DNA from: Dyella_B sp035690825
GTDB taxonomy: Bacteria > Pseudomonadota > Gammaproteobacteria > Xanthomonadales > Rhodanobacteraceae
Assembly: GCF_051954575.1 (NCBI RefSeq)
Contig: NZ_JBQCHP010000072.1
Location: 1 to 43,304 of the forward strand
Direction of reading: 5' to 3'
DNA length: 43,304 nt
The notes beneath the pieces were generated by a model. It saw nothing but the letters and a program-made list of their open reading frames with translations. It ran no database searches and was not told where the DNA came from. The translations under genes and the position numbers were made by a program. This document shows positions 7,327-14,684 of the stretch, one piece after another (within the stretch, counting starts at the first letter, position 1; each line of letters starts with the position of its first letter).

Positions 7327-9123
7327 TCAGTTCTGATACGCCCCGCGATCGATCAGGCCGCTACTGGTGGTGCGCGACGAGCCCGCGTAGTCATACACCC
7401 CTTCCGCCGCCAAGCCGAGATTCACGCCCGTATTGATGGCCGGCGAACCTGCGGAGAGCTGCAGGTCGGGTGTCGTGGCGCTCCTGAACAGCGGATCGGC
7501 AAGCAGGCCGTTGGTTTCGTTCTTGCTCGCCTGTTGGAAACTGCCCAGGTCGGTATACGTAGTGTTGTTCCATATCCAATACGCCGACGCGCCCGCGTCG
7601 CTGGTATAGAACAGATCGTTTTTCAGTGTGACCGGTGCCGTGCTGGACGCGACGAAGCTGTTCACCAGCAATCCCTGGCCGTTGGCATACAGAATGTTGT
7701 TGGCGAACAGATTGTTGCTGGCGTTGTACTGCACCTGGAATTCGCCGCTGCCCGTCAGCAACGCATCGTTCTGGAACAGCGTGTTGTTGACGATCGTGCA
7801 ATGGCTGGTTCCGCCGACCGAGGCCTTGTAGCCGCCGATGGAAATGCCCGCGATATTGCTGTAAAGCACCAGATTGTTGCGCGCAGTCACATAGCTGGTG
7901 ACGCGACCGTAATGCTCGCTGGCCAGCTCGATGCCGAGATCCGCCGCCTGCACGTTGTTCCATTCGATGGTGATCTGCGTGCCGCCATCCACGTAGATGC
8001 CATCGGCGCTAGGCTGGTTGTTATACGCGGGATTGCTCGCAGAAGAAATGTTGTAGACGGTATTGCCCGCGATCCAGCCGTTGCGCGCCTGATCCAGGCT
8101 GCTGTTGGGCGCAGTTCCCTCGAAACCGATCGCCACGATGCCGATATTGTTGTTGTCGTGCACCTTGTTGTTGGTCACCTGCCAGTTCTGCACGTTACCG
8201 TTGACGGACAGCGATTCGCTGTAGCCGAGCGTCAAGTGATCCAGCTCGTTGTCATCGATGATCAGGTTGCTGATCGGCGTGGTCGCATTACCGTATACGG
8301 CCAATCCGAACGCATCGCCGGACGAGGTCTTCACCGTGGTCACGATGTTGTGGATGTGATTGTTGCGAATCTCGATGTGGTTGCCCGAGCCCACCACATA
8401 GATGCCCAGCGGCACCAGGCTCGAGGAATTGGAGGTGTAGTTCTGCAACTGCAAGCCGACCACGCGCACGTAGCTCACGTTCTGCAACGTCACCAACCCC
8501 TGCTGCCCTTGCGGTATGCCGAGCCCGGTACCGTCGATGGTGGCGGTCTGCCCCGGCGCGGAGGTCAAGGTGATATAGCCTGCCGTAGCAGAGCCCGAAT
8601 GCGTGATCGTCACCAGTTCGTTATAGGTGCCACCGGCCACTTGCACCGTGGCGCCCGCGGGCACCGCATTCATCGCGTGCTGAATCGTCCGCCACGGCGC
8701 CGTGGCGCTGCCATTCGCGCTGTCGCTACCGGTGGTCGCCACGTAATACATGGCCCCGCTATACGTCGACGCCGCCACTGCCACCGCCGCTGCCCCATTC
8801 GCCAACGGCGCGGCTTCGGCCTGCGCCGTCACCGTCGCCGTGAACGAGGCCGGCGCACCCGCCGGCGCGGTATAGACGCCGCTGGTGGAAATCGTACCCA
8901 GGCTCGGCGCACCACCCGGCACGCCATTCACCAGCCAGGTAACGTTCTGATCGGTACTGCCCGACACCGTGGCCGAGAACTGCTGCGTGCCATTGGCAGG
9001 CAATGAAACTTGCGTGGGCGATACCGCCACGGTAACTGCAGCGCTTGCAGGCGTCGCCGCTGCAAAAGCGGACGACATCGCGGCGACCAGGGCGACCGCC
9101 CGTACTACGGAGAACGTGCGCAT
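7327..9123 (-). CDS. Secreted right-handed parallel beta-helix protein
   Basis: This 598-aa protein has a clear signal peptide (residues 1-28, ending ASA). An Ig-like/Big_2-type domain follows (about 30-100), with VSPTQVSLPANGTQQFSATV and the SGVYTAP motif. The remaining 470 residues form a right-handed beta-helix. They begin with the DUF1565-like YYVATTGSDSANGSATAPWRTIQHA and continue with repeats rich in Asn and small residues (IEIRNNHIHNIV, LIIDDNELDHL, WQVTNNKVHDNNNIGIV). Such folds are typical of polysaccharide lyases (PL6/PL9-like) and of glycan-binding surface proteins. Catalytic residues could not be placed, so a lyase role is only plausible. The GTAAGGAC ribosome site precedes ATG 9123. 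Confidence 0.85.
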   Translation of the reverse strand: MRTFSVVRAVALVAAMSSAFAAATPASAAVTVAVSPTQVSLPANGTQQFSATVSGSTDQNVTWLVNGVPGGAPSLGTISTSGVYTAPAGAPASFTATVTAQAEAAPLANGAAAVAVAASTYSGAMYYVATTGSDSANGSATAPWRTIQHAMNAVPAGATVQVAGGTYNELVTITHSGSATAGYITLTSAPGQTATIDGTGLGIPQGQQGLVTLQNVSYVRVVGLQLQNYTSNSSSLVPLGIYVVGSGNHIEIRNNHIHNIVTTVKTSSGDAFGLAVYGNATTPISNLIIDDNELDHLTLGYSESLSVNGNVQNWQVTNNKVHDNNNIGIVAIGFEGTAPNSSLDQARNGWIAGNTVYNISSASNPAYNNQPSADGIYVDGGTQITIEWNNVQAADLGIELASEHYGRVTSYVTARNNLVLYSNIAGISIGGYKASVGGTSHCTIVNNTLFQNDALLTGSGEFQVQYNASNNLFANNILYANGQGLLVNSFVASSTAPVTLKNDLFYTSDAGASAYWIWNNTTYTDLGSFQQASKNETNGLLADPLFRSATTPDLQLSAGSPAINTGVNLGLAAEGVYDYAGSSRTTSSGLIDRGAYQN

Positions 9124-9220
9124 GCTTTCTTCGTCCTTACGAAAGGGAGAGGGATCTGGGGGTTTAAAGTGCCAGCGGTATCGAGCGCACTATGGAATAT
9201 GTCGATGCTGCGAGCTGCGA

Positions 9221-9325
9221 TGGTCTTCGCAATTGACGGGATACGTGCGAATCGAGCGCGATTGCAATGGATGAAGTTAATGTGACAACTGCGCATATCT
9301 TCGCGTCGAATATTTGCGAAGACCA
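9221..9325. repeat. 12-bp inverted repeat flanking the beta-helix/blaI control region
   Basis: TGGTCTTCGCAA at 9221-9232 is the exact reverse complement of TTGCGAAGACCA at 9314-9325. A further partial copy (TCTTCGC at 9298-9304) makes a small hairpin with 9316-9322. It lies in the 339-bp space between the divergent beta-helix gene and blaI. It could be a regulator site for the beta-helix gene or a looping element. The rest of the gap holds only the blaI promoter. Confidence 0.45.
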
Positions 9326-9391
9326 ATCGATCCGTCGGCAGCTTTTGCGGCTTCCGCTCTAGGCCGACCTACGCGCAACAGCCATCGATGA

Positions 9392-9446
9392 ACTATCTCC
9401 ATAGTTGACAAGCCGGAAAGTCCCGAGTATCTACTACGCCCATAGT
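9392..9446 (+). promoter_or_regulatory. blaI promoter with two BlaI/MecI-type operators
   Basis: A sigma-70 promoter TTGACA (9405-9410), 17-bp spacer, TATCTA (9428-9433) is directly visible. Two operator-like palindromes of form ACTA-N6-TAGT overlap its ends: 9392-9405 (ACTATCTCCATAGT) over the -35, and 9433-9446 (ACTACGCCCATAGT) just after the -10. The known staphylococcal bla/mec operators have the same ACTA-N6-TAGT frame. The centres are 41 bp apart, about four helical turns. This predicts autorepression by the BlaI homologue encoded directly downstream. Confidence 0.85.
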
Positions 9447-9462
9447 TGCCAGGGGCTGCGCC

Positions 9463-9837
9463 TTGAAGATATCTCTTACCGACCGCGAAGCGGATGTCAT
9501 GCAGGTACTCTGGGATCACGGGCCCTCGCTGGTTGCCGAAGTACGTGAGCGATTGAGCGATGAGCTCGCCTACACGACAGTGCTCACCGTGCTGCGTACG
9601 CTCGAGAGTAAAGGCTATGTCGGACATGAAGAAGAAGGGCGCGGGCATCGCTACTTCGCCAGCATCAAGCAGCAGGCTGCGCGCAAGAACGCGGTGCAGC
9701 ACCTGACCGAGAAGCTGTTCAAGGGATCGACCGAGCTGCTCTTTTCACATCTTGTGTCGGAACAGAAGCTCAGCCCCGAGCAGATACGTCGCATGCAGCA
9801 GCTGTTGGCCGAGCGTTCCGACAAGGGGACGCCGTGA
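9463..9837 (+). CDS. blaI: BlaI/MecI/CopY family transcriptional repressor
   Basis: This 124-aa winged-helix protein starts at TTG 9463, behind AGGGG. The N-terminal DNA-binding part reads LTDREADVMQVLWDHGPSLVAEV and TVLTVLRTLESKGYVGHEEEGRGHRYFA, the standard BlaI/MecI winged helix. The C-terminal helices (about 75-120) should form the dimer interface cut or released on induction. The gene overlaps the metallopeptidase gene that follows, the classic repressor-sensor operon. Two matching operators lie in its promoter. In this family the repressor is inactivated after the BlaR1 sensor detects a cell-wall-active compound; the actual signal here is unknown. Confidence 0.9.
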   Translation: MKISLTDREADVMQVLWDHGPSLVAEVRERLSDELAYTTVLTVLRTLESKGYVGHEEEGRGHRYFASIKQQAARKNAVQHLTEKLFKGSTELLFSHLVSEQKLSPEQIRRMQQLLAERSDKGTP

Positions 9838-11429
9838 TGATTGCCTGGATGGTGTATGCCGTCCTGGTGACACTCGCGCTGTGCGCAGCGGCGCTCGCAG
9901 CAGAACGCGCGGCCAAGGTTCGCCGGACGACGACGCGATGGGTATGGACCGCATCGCTGGCCGGCTCGCTGCTGCTGCCGACGGTGATTGCCACCGCATC
10001 GATTCGCCTCCCCCACGCTCTCAAGCCTGACGTTGCGCCAACGTCGATCGCCCTGCGCAATACGACGTCGGTACCGATGCCGCCCATGCTGCTTGGCCTG
10101 GAAGACACACAGGCGGGCGCGACACCTGTTCACGCCGATACGCTGATGCGCGGCATATGGGAAGCGGCCTGCGCGCTGATGATTCTGATCGTCACCTTGA
10201 ATTCCGTGCTACTGCATCGGCGAAAGCGCGGCTGGCGCGAAGAATATTTGTTCGATGAACGTGTCCTGGTTGCACCGGATGCGGGGCCGGCCGTAGCCGG
10301 TCTGCTGCGTTCACGCATCGTCGTGCCGGCATGGCTGCTGCAAGCAAGCGAGGAACAACAGCGATGCGCGATCGCCCATGAGCGCTCGCATCTGGATGCG
10401 CGCGATCCGCAGCTGGTCGCCCTCGCGTTGGCTCTAGTGGCACTGATGCCTTGGAATCTCTTGCTGTGGTGGCAGTTCCATCGCTTGCGGCGCGCCATCG
10501 AGCTGGACTGTGACGCACGTATCCTGCAGTGCGGGCATGACGTCGGAACTTATTGCGAAGCGCTGATCCATGTGGGGCAGCAACAGTCGAGCCGCGTCGG
10601 TCTGGTACCGGCGATGTCCGATTCCGTATCGTTCCTGGAACTGCGTATCAGGCACATGCTGTACAAGCCGAAAAAATGGGCAAGTGCTTCGGTGGCGGCG
10701 TTGGTATTCATCGCGCTTGGCATGACGGCCTTCGCGGCGCAGGTAACGCCACCTGGCATCGTGTTGAACAACGACACGCTCGATCGCTACACCGGCTATT
10801 ACCAGATCAGTCCCATTTCGCTCATTACCGTGACGCGTGCCGGCAACGGTCTCACCGTCAGGGTCAGCGGGCAGATCGGAGTACCGAAGCCATTCCATCT
10901 CGCTCCGCTCGACGAGACCCGGTTCGCCGTGGAAGGCGTGAACCCACTGGGGGTGATGCGTTTCCCTGGGGAAAAACCTCTGGATGCCACGGTGCATTTC
11001 ATCACGGACGCCAATGGGCATGCCCTGCGGCTGGTCGCCAATCAGAACGGTCGCGTCATCTTGGACCAGCCGCGCATCGACAAGACCGCCGCTGACAGGA
11101 TTAGTGACGCACTTGCAGCCCGCATCAAGGCGCAGAAACCATTTCCCGGCAGCGAGAAAGCGTTGCAGTTGTTCCTCAGCGATCCCGGCAGCGGCGCAGG
11201 CATGAGTGACGGTCTGGCCAGGGTACGTGCCCATAACAAGGCGTCGAGAGAGAAATTCCTCGCCGAGCTTGGACCGGTCGAATCCTACACTTTCACGGGC
11301 GTGACCAAGTTCGGCTCGGACCGTTATCTCGTCAAACGCCAGCACGATACGGAAACGGTGTTGTTGGTGGTCGATGAGGATGGAACCCTGGCGAGCGCCT
11401 TCCAATACACAGGAACCCGTACGTGGTGA
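9837..11429 (+). CDS. BlaR1-like M56 membrane metallopeptidase with non-penicillin-binding C-terminus
   Basis: This approximately 530-aa sensor-type protease begins at ATG 9837 (a GTG at 9834 is also possible) and overlaps blaI. N-terminal membrane helices (about 2-22, 36-56, 104-126) precede the zinc protease motif HERSH (His181, Glu182, His185), with the third ligand likely Glu222 in IELDCDARIL. Another helix at about 275-295 is followed by a roughly 230-residue extracytoplasmic part. In true BlaR1 that part is a serine penicillin-binding sensor. Here it begins DTLDRYTGYYQISP and looks like the DUF3471 module usually attached to serine beta-lactamase-like proteins. No SxxK motif is visible, so the ligand may not be a beta-lactam. 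Confidence 0.85.
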   Translation: MIAWMVYAVLVTLALCAAALAAERAAKVRRTTTRWVWTASLAGSLLLPTVIATASIRLPHALKPDVAPTSIALRNTTSVPMPPMLLGLEDTQAGATPVHADTLMRGIWEAACALMILIVTLNSVLLHRRKRGWREEYLFDERVLVAPDAGPAVAGLLRSRIVVPAWLLQASEEQQRCAIAHERSHLDARDPQLVALALALVALMPWNLLLWWQFHRLRRAIELDCDARILQCGHDVGTYCEALIHVGQQQSSRVGLVPAMSDSVSFLELRIRHMLYKPKKWASASVAALVFIALGMTAFAAQVTPPGIVLNNDTLDRYTGYYQISPISLITVTRAGNGLTVRVSGQIGVPKPFHLAPLDETRFAVEGVNPLGVMRFPGEKPLDATVHFITDANGHALRLVANQNGRVILDQPRIDKTAADRISDALAARIKAQKPFPGSEKALQLFLSDPGSGAGMSDGLARVRAHNKASREKFLAELGPVESYTFTGVTKFGSDRYLVKRQHDTETVLLVVDEDGTLASAFQYTGTRTW

Positions 11430-11581
11430 GTGCCTGCCTATACAACTCAAGTCCGCTTCACTTCTTTCGATAGTCCTAGCCCCGCAGGACTGATAGCAAT
11501 GCGCCTCATCCCATTCACTGTGGCCATTAGGGATGGCCGCAACAACATCTTCGCGCCCGCTTTCCCATCAGGAGTGATGAT

Positions 11582-12688
11582 ATGCAACGTACAGCGCCAC
11601 GCTACCCCATTTTTCCGCGGATCAGTGCCGGGCTTCTTGTGGCAGCCTGGATCGGTTTCAGCTTCCTGTCTGTGCACGCTGCCGGCCTGAAGCCTGGCAC
11701 TCATGCAGGCACGTTACAGGGCGCGCTCTATCGCATCGACATTCCGGCCCACTGGAATGGCGATCTGGTCATGGTGATGCATGGTTACCAACCCGTAGGC
11801 GCTCCGATTAAAACGCCCATGACCGCAGCCGATGCCACGCCTGTTTTTCTCAAGCTGGGCTACGCCGTGGCGCAGAGCGAGTACGTATCGCAAGGTTGGG
11901 CGGTGAGCGATGCCATCGTCGACAACGAGCGCCTTCGGCAATATTTCGTCCGCACATTTGCGCATCCAGCACACACCTATATTTATGGTTTCTCGCTGGG
12001 TGGCCTGGAAACGGCGGCGAGTATCGAGCGCTATCGGCACGCCTACACGGGCGCACTGATCACATGCGGCGTCACTGTCTCGACACCTGAATTCATGGCG
12101 CGGGCCGTCGTGACGCCATTGGTGGCCTTCGATGCACTGATCCCCGGGGTGTTGCCGGATCTTGCTACTCCCAACTCACCGCCCTTCATTCCTCCGGCCG
12201 TCTTCGCCAAGGCGTTACAAGAGCATCCGAACGAAGCGGCCATACTGGAAAAGCGTCTACAGGAAACCCCCGAAACGCTGCCAACGCTGTCGCTCTATTA
12301 CATGGGACTGCGCGAGCTGGAGCGTCGGGCAGGCGGCATGCCGGTGGATAACCGCAACACGATCTATCACGGCTTCGGCGACGACGATGCCTTCAACCGT
12401 CGAGTACATCGTTATACCGGCTCGGCCGCTGCCATGGCTTACGCCCAGCGCAACGTGACATTGAGCGGCCAGATCGACACGCCGCTGGTGATGCAGTGGA
12501 ATGCCTTCGACCCAACCGTTCCTTCACGATTTCATTCCGTCTATCCCGACCAGATCCGTGCGGCGGGTAACGGCAAGTTGCTGACCGTGCTCGCACCGGT
12601 CGGCGATGGACACTGCAACTTCACTGACGCGCAGACCGCTGCGGCATTCGAGGCGCTCGTGAACAAGGCAAGCCTTGGAACGCATTGA
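11582..12688 (+). CDS. Exported alpha/beta hydrolase
   Basis: This 368-aa protein has an N-terminal signal (hydrophobic residues 15-33, ending VHA) and an alpha/beta-hydrolase fold. It carries VMVMHGY at the oxyanion loop, YGFSLGG at the nucleophile elbow (Ser138), an acid region around WNAFDPTV and GDGHCNF supplying the His. It is presumably periplasmic or secreted and hydrolyses an ester or peptide; the substrate is unknown. It begins 152 bp after the BlaR1-like gene with a good SD (CAGGAG). The gap holds a 6-bp inverted repeat (AGTCCT at 11472-11477, AGGACT at 11486-11491) and no BlaI operator, so it may have its own promoter. Confidence 0.8.
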   Translation: MQRTAPRYPIFPRISAGLLVAAWIGFSFLSVHAAGLKPGTHAGTLQGALYRIDIPAHWNGDLVMVMHGYQPVGAPIKTPMTAADATPVFLKLGYAVAQSEYVSQGWAVSDAIVDNERLRQYFVRTFAHPAHTYIYGFSLGGLETAASIERYRHAYTGALITCGVTVSTPEFMARAVVTPLVAFDALIPGVLPDLATPNSPPFIPPAVFAKALQEHPNEAAILEKRLQETPETLPTLSLYYMGLRELERRAGGMPVDNRNTIYHGFGDDDAFNRRVHRYTGSAAAMAYAQRNVTLSGQIDTPLVMQWNAFDPTVPSRFHSVYPDQIRAAGNGKLLTVLAPVGDGHCNFTDAQTAAAFEALVNKASLGTH

Positions 12689-12743
12689 TCTAGTCGGCGC
12701 CTGAAATGCGTGCCAGCGCAGCCGTAATTTGGAGATACAACAT

Positions 12744-13865
12744 ATGCATCTAGCCTCTGTTCATTTAGCTCGCTGTCTTGCTGTCGTATTTCTAATGGGG
12801 CTTGCGGCGCCCATCCATGCCCGGTCCGATAGCGGCCCGACGGATGCCAAAGATCCTGCTTTGGCACGGCTCGACAACTTTGCCTCGGATTTGAGCCGAC
12901 AAGGCACGTTCTCCGGTGTGGTCCTGGTCGCCAGGCATGGGCACGTCTTGTTCGAAAAGGCATATGGAAAACGTGACGCCAAGCATGATGAGCCAAACAC
13001 AATAGATACGCGCTTCAACCTCGCTTCGGCCGGCAAGATGTTCACCAGCGTGGCAGTGTTGCAGCAAATTGCCGCTGGGCGGCTGTCGCTGGACACCCAT
13101 GTCGGTGACGTGTTGAAGGATTATCCGAACCGGAACTTTGCCGACACCGTCACCGTCCGCGAGCTGTTGACGCATACCAGCGGAGCAGATGATGTCCCGT
13201 TGCTGGGGAATGAAAATGCGGCCAATCGCGCGCGCATACATAGCGTCGCCGATATGGTCGCGTTGGAAAGCCATCAACCGCCCGCCTTCCCACCAGGCAC
13301 GAAGCAGGTCTACAGCAATTTCGGATTCGTCGTTCTCGGTCGCATGGTTGAAGTCGTCTCTGGAGAGGATTTCCAGAGTTACCTGCGCCGCCATATCTTC
13401 GAACCCGCCGGCATGACGCACACCGGCTTTATCGACTGCACAACACCTGATCCAAAGCTCGCCGTTGGCTACACCATCGACAATGGCAAACTGGTATTCA
13501 ACTGCGAAACCTTGCGCGGATTTCCAGCCGGCGACGAAGCATCCACGATTGGCGACATGTATCGCTTCGTCCAAGCATTGCAGTCGGGCAAGCTCATTCC
13601 ACCAGCGCTATTTGCACAGGCAACCAAGACCTATCGCCAGTTCATGGGTCTTGGCTTTTTCGCGACCGATTACGGCCCCGGTCATCTCGAGCGCGACTTT
13701 CGCTGGGGGCATGGCGGCAGCGCCGGTGGCGTTTGCACCGATGTGCGCACTTACCCGCACACCGGCGAAACCGTCATCGTGCTCAGCAACGTTAGCCCGC
13801 CAGCGTGCTTCCCCGTCGCGAATTTTCTCCATCAGGACCATGCCAAAGCGCATCAAAAACATTGA
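12744..13865 (+). CDS. Exported serine hydrolase, class C beta-lactamase/esterase family
   Basis: This 373-aa protein has a signal peptide (residues 1-27, ending IHA) and the three motifs of the beta-lactamase/transpeptidase-like fold: S-A-G-K (Ser95, Lys98) in FNLASAGKMF, Y-S-N (Tyr190) in VYSNFGFVVLG, and HGGSAGG near residue 328 replacing KTG. Family members include class C beta-lactamases, D-aminopeptidases and EstB-type esterases. The HGG third motif is more typical of the esterase/peptidase-like members than of true AmpC. A TTG frame start at 12729 exists, but ATG 12744 is placed nine bases after GGAG. It lies downstream of the BlaI/BlaR1-like pair, which makes it a candidate member of that regulon. 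Confidence 0.85.
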   Translation: MHLASVHLARCLAVVFLMGLAAPIHARSDSGPTDAKDPALARLDNFASDLSRQGTFSGVVLVARHGHVLFEKAYGKRDAKHDEPNTIDTRFNLASAGKMFTSVAVLQQIAAGRLSLDTHVGDVLKDYPNRNFADTVTVRELLTHTSGADDVPLLGNENAANRARIHSVADMVALESHQPPAFPPGTKQVYSNFGFVVLGRMVEVVSGEDFQSYLRRHIFEPAGMTHTGFIDCTTPDPKLAVGYTIDNGKLVFNCETLRGFPAGDEASTIGDMYRFVQALQSGKLIPPALFAQATKTYRQFMGLGFFATDYGPGHLERDFRWGHGGSAGGVCTDVRTYPHTGETVIVLSNVSPPACFPVANFLHQDHAKAHQKH

Positions 13866-13959
13866 CGAATTCAAGGATACCTATCCCATCAGTATCATCG
13901 CCACTATCGATCCACTGCCAAACTCCGCCGGTAGTACAGCATCCGAAAAGCAGGCGCGA

Positions 13960-14535
13960 CTAGACCGAGCCGCGGGCGGATTTTTTTGTGAGCGCCATCA
14001 ACGCATCCATCGACCGCACAAAGGCGCCAGCGTCGGCGGTTGCCGCCTGAAGAATAAGCGCGCCCTGTAAACCGGCAACCCAATCTTCAGCGAAGTTTTT
14101 GGCACGTGCCGGTGGCATGCCGCTTTCATGGGCCAAGATAGCAATGGCCTCGATCCAATGACCAAATGCCATGCGCAGACCCTGTCGGCCATCCGGGCCA
14201 AGTTGCGAACTCGCCAATTGGCCGAGTACGCACAGTGTGCGCCCACCCGCATACCTGTGATTGAGGACGGCAATGATCTTCTGTATACGCGTTTTCAATG
14301 ATCCGGGAGCGCGCGCCATGCCGAGAATTTCGGTGTCGATCACGGCGGTTGCCCGATCGAGAACCGCCTCGGCCATCTGAATTTTTCCGTCAGGGAAATA
14401 GTGGTAGAGGCTGGATTTCCCGAGCCCGGTCGCACGCGACAGGTCGGCCATGGAGGCGCCGTCGAAGCCAAGGTCGCGGAATACCGTGAACAACCGGTCA
14501 ACGATCTCTTCTCTGGTGGTCAAGGCAGCGGGCAT
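13960..14535 (-). CDS. TetR/AcrR family transcriptional regulator
   Basis: This 191-aa regulator has an N-terminal TetR HTH (about 10-55): REEIVDRLFTVFRDLGFDGASMADLSRATGLGKSSLYHYFPDGK. The C-terminal ligand domain resembles the LmrA/YxaF type. It is transcribed divergently from the hydrolase-CMD fusion gene, and two near-identical 20-bp operators lie in the gap. One is about 10 bp upstream of its own start and the other is in the fusion gene's promoter. This strongly suggests autoregulation and repression of the neighbour. The ligand is unknown but may be the fusion enzyme's substrate. Confidence 0.92.
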   Translation of the reverse strand: MPAALTTREEIVDRLFTVFRDLGFDGASMADLSRATGLGKSSLYHYFPDGKIQMAEAVLDRATAVIDTEILGMARAPGSLKTRIQKIIAVLNHRYAGGRTLCVLGQLASSQLGPDGRQGLRMAFGHWIEAIAILAHESGMPPARAKNFAEDWVAGLQGALILQAATADAGAFVRSMDALMALTKKSARGSV

Positions 14536-14544
14536 AAGGGCCTA

Positions 14545-14564
14545 CCTACGGAACATTCGGTACA
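14545..14564. promoter_or_regulatory. TetR operator, site A (tetR side)
   Basis: This 20-bp site reads CCTACGGAAC then ATTCGGTACA. It matches the palindromic site B at 15 of 20 positions, including the full half-site TTCGGTACA. It lies directly in front of the tetR start codon, consistent with autorepression. Confidence 0.7.
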
Positions 14565-14599
14565 GGGATATTACCAGCGGGGAATTCAGCATGCTTTCC

Positions 14600-14646
14600 T
14601 TGACAAGTTCCCTTGGCCAGGAGCATTGTACCGATCGTTCGGTACA
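14600..14646 (+). promoter_or_regulatory. Promoter of hydrolase fusion gene with TetR operator site B
   Basis: TTGACA at 14600-14605 is followed after 18 bp by a weak -10 (CATTGT, 14624-14629). Overlapping the -10 is a perfect palindrome with 8-bp arms, TGTACCGA-N4-TCGGTACA, at 14627-14646. The placement over the -10 predicts repression by steric block. The palindrome is unambiguous; the promoter assignment is moderate. Confidence 0.75.
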
Positions 14647-14684
14647 CATCGTTCCGCTGAAACGTCCCGCCTGGAGAAATCCCC

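Noticed and set aside
7282..9006. Long plus-strand open frame of 574 codons opposite the beta-helix gene
   Set aside because: The composition is His/Arg/Val-rich without signal or domain. The opposite strand encodes a well-formed signal peptide and beta-helix.
12744..13865. AmpC-type beta-lactamase resistance gene
   Set aside because: The SxxK and YxN motifs are present but the third motif is HGG rather than KTG, so an esterase/peptidase-like member is at least as likely.
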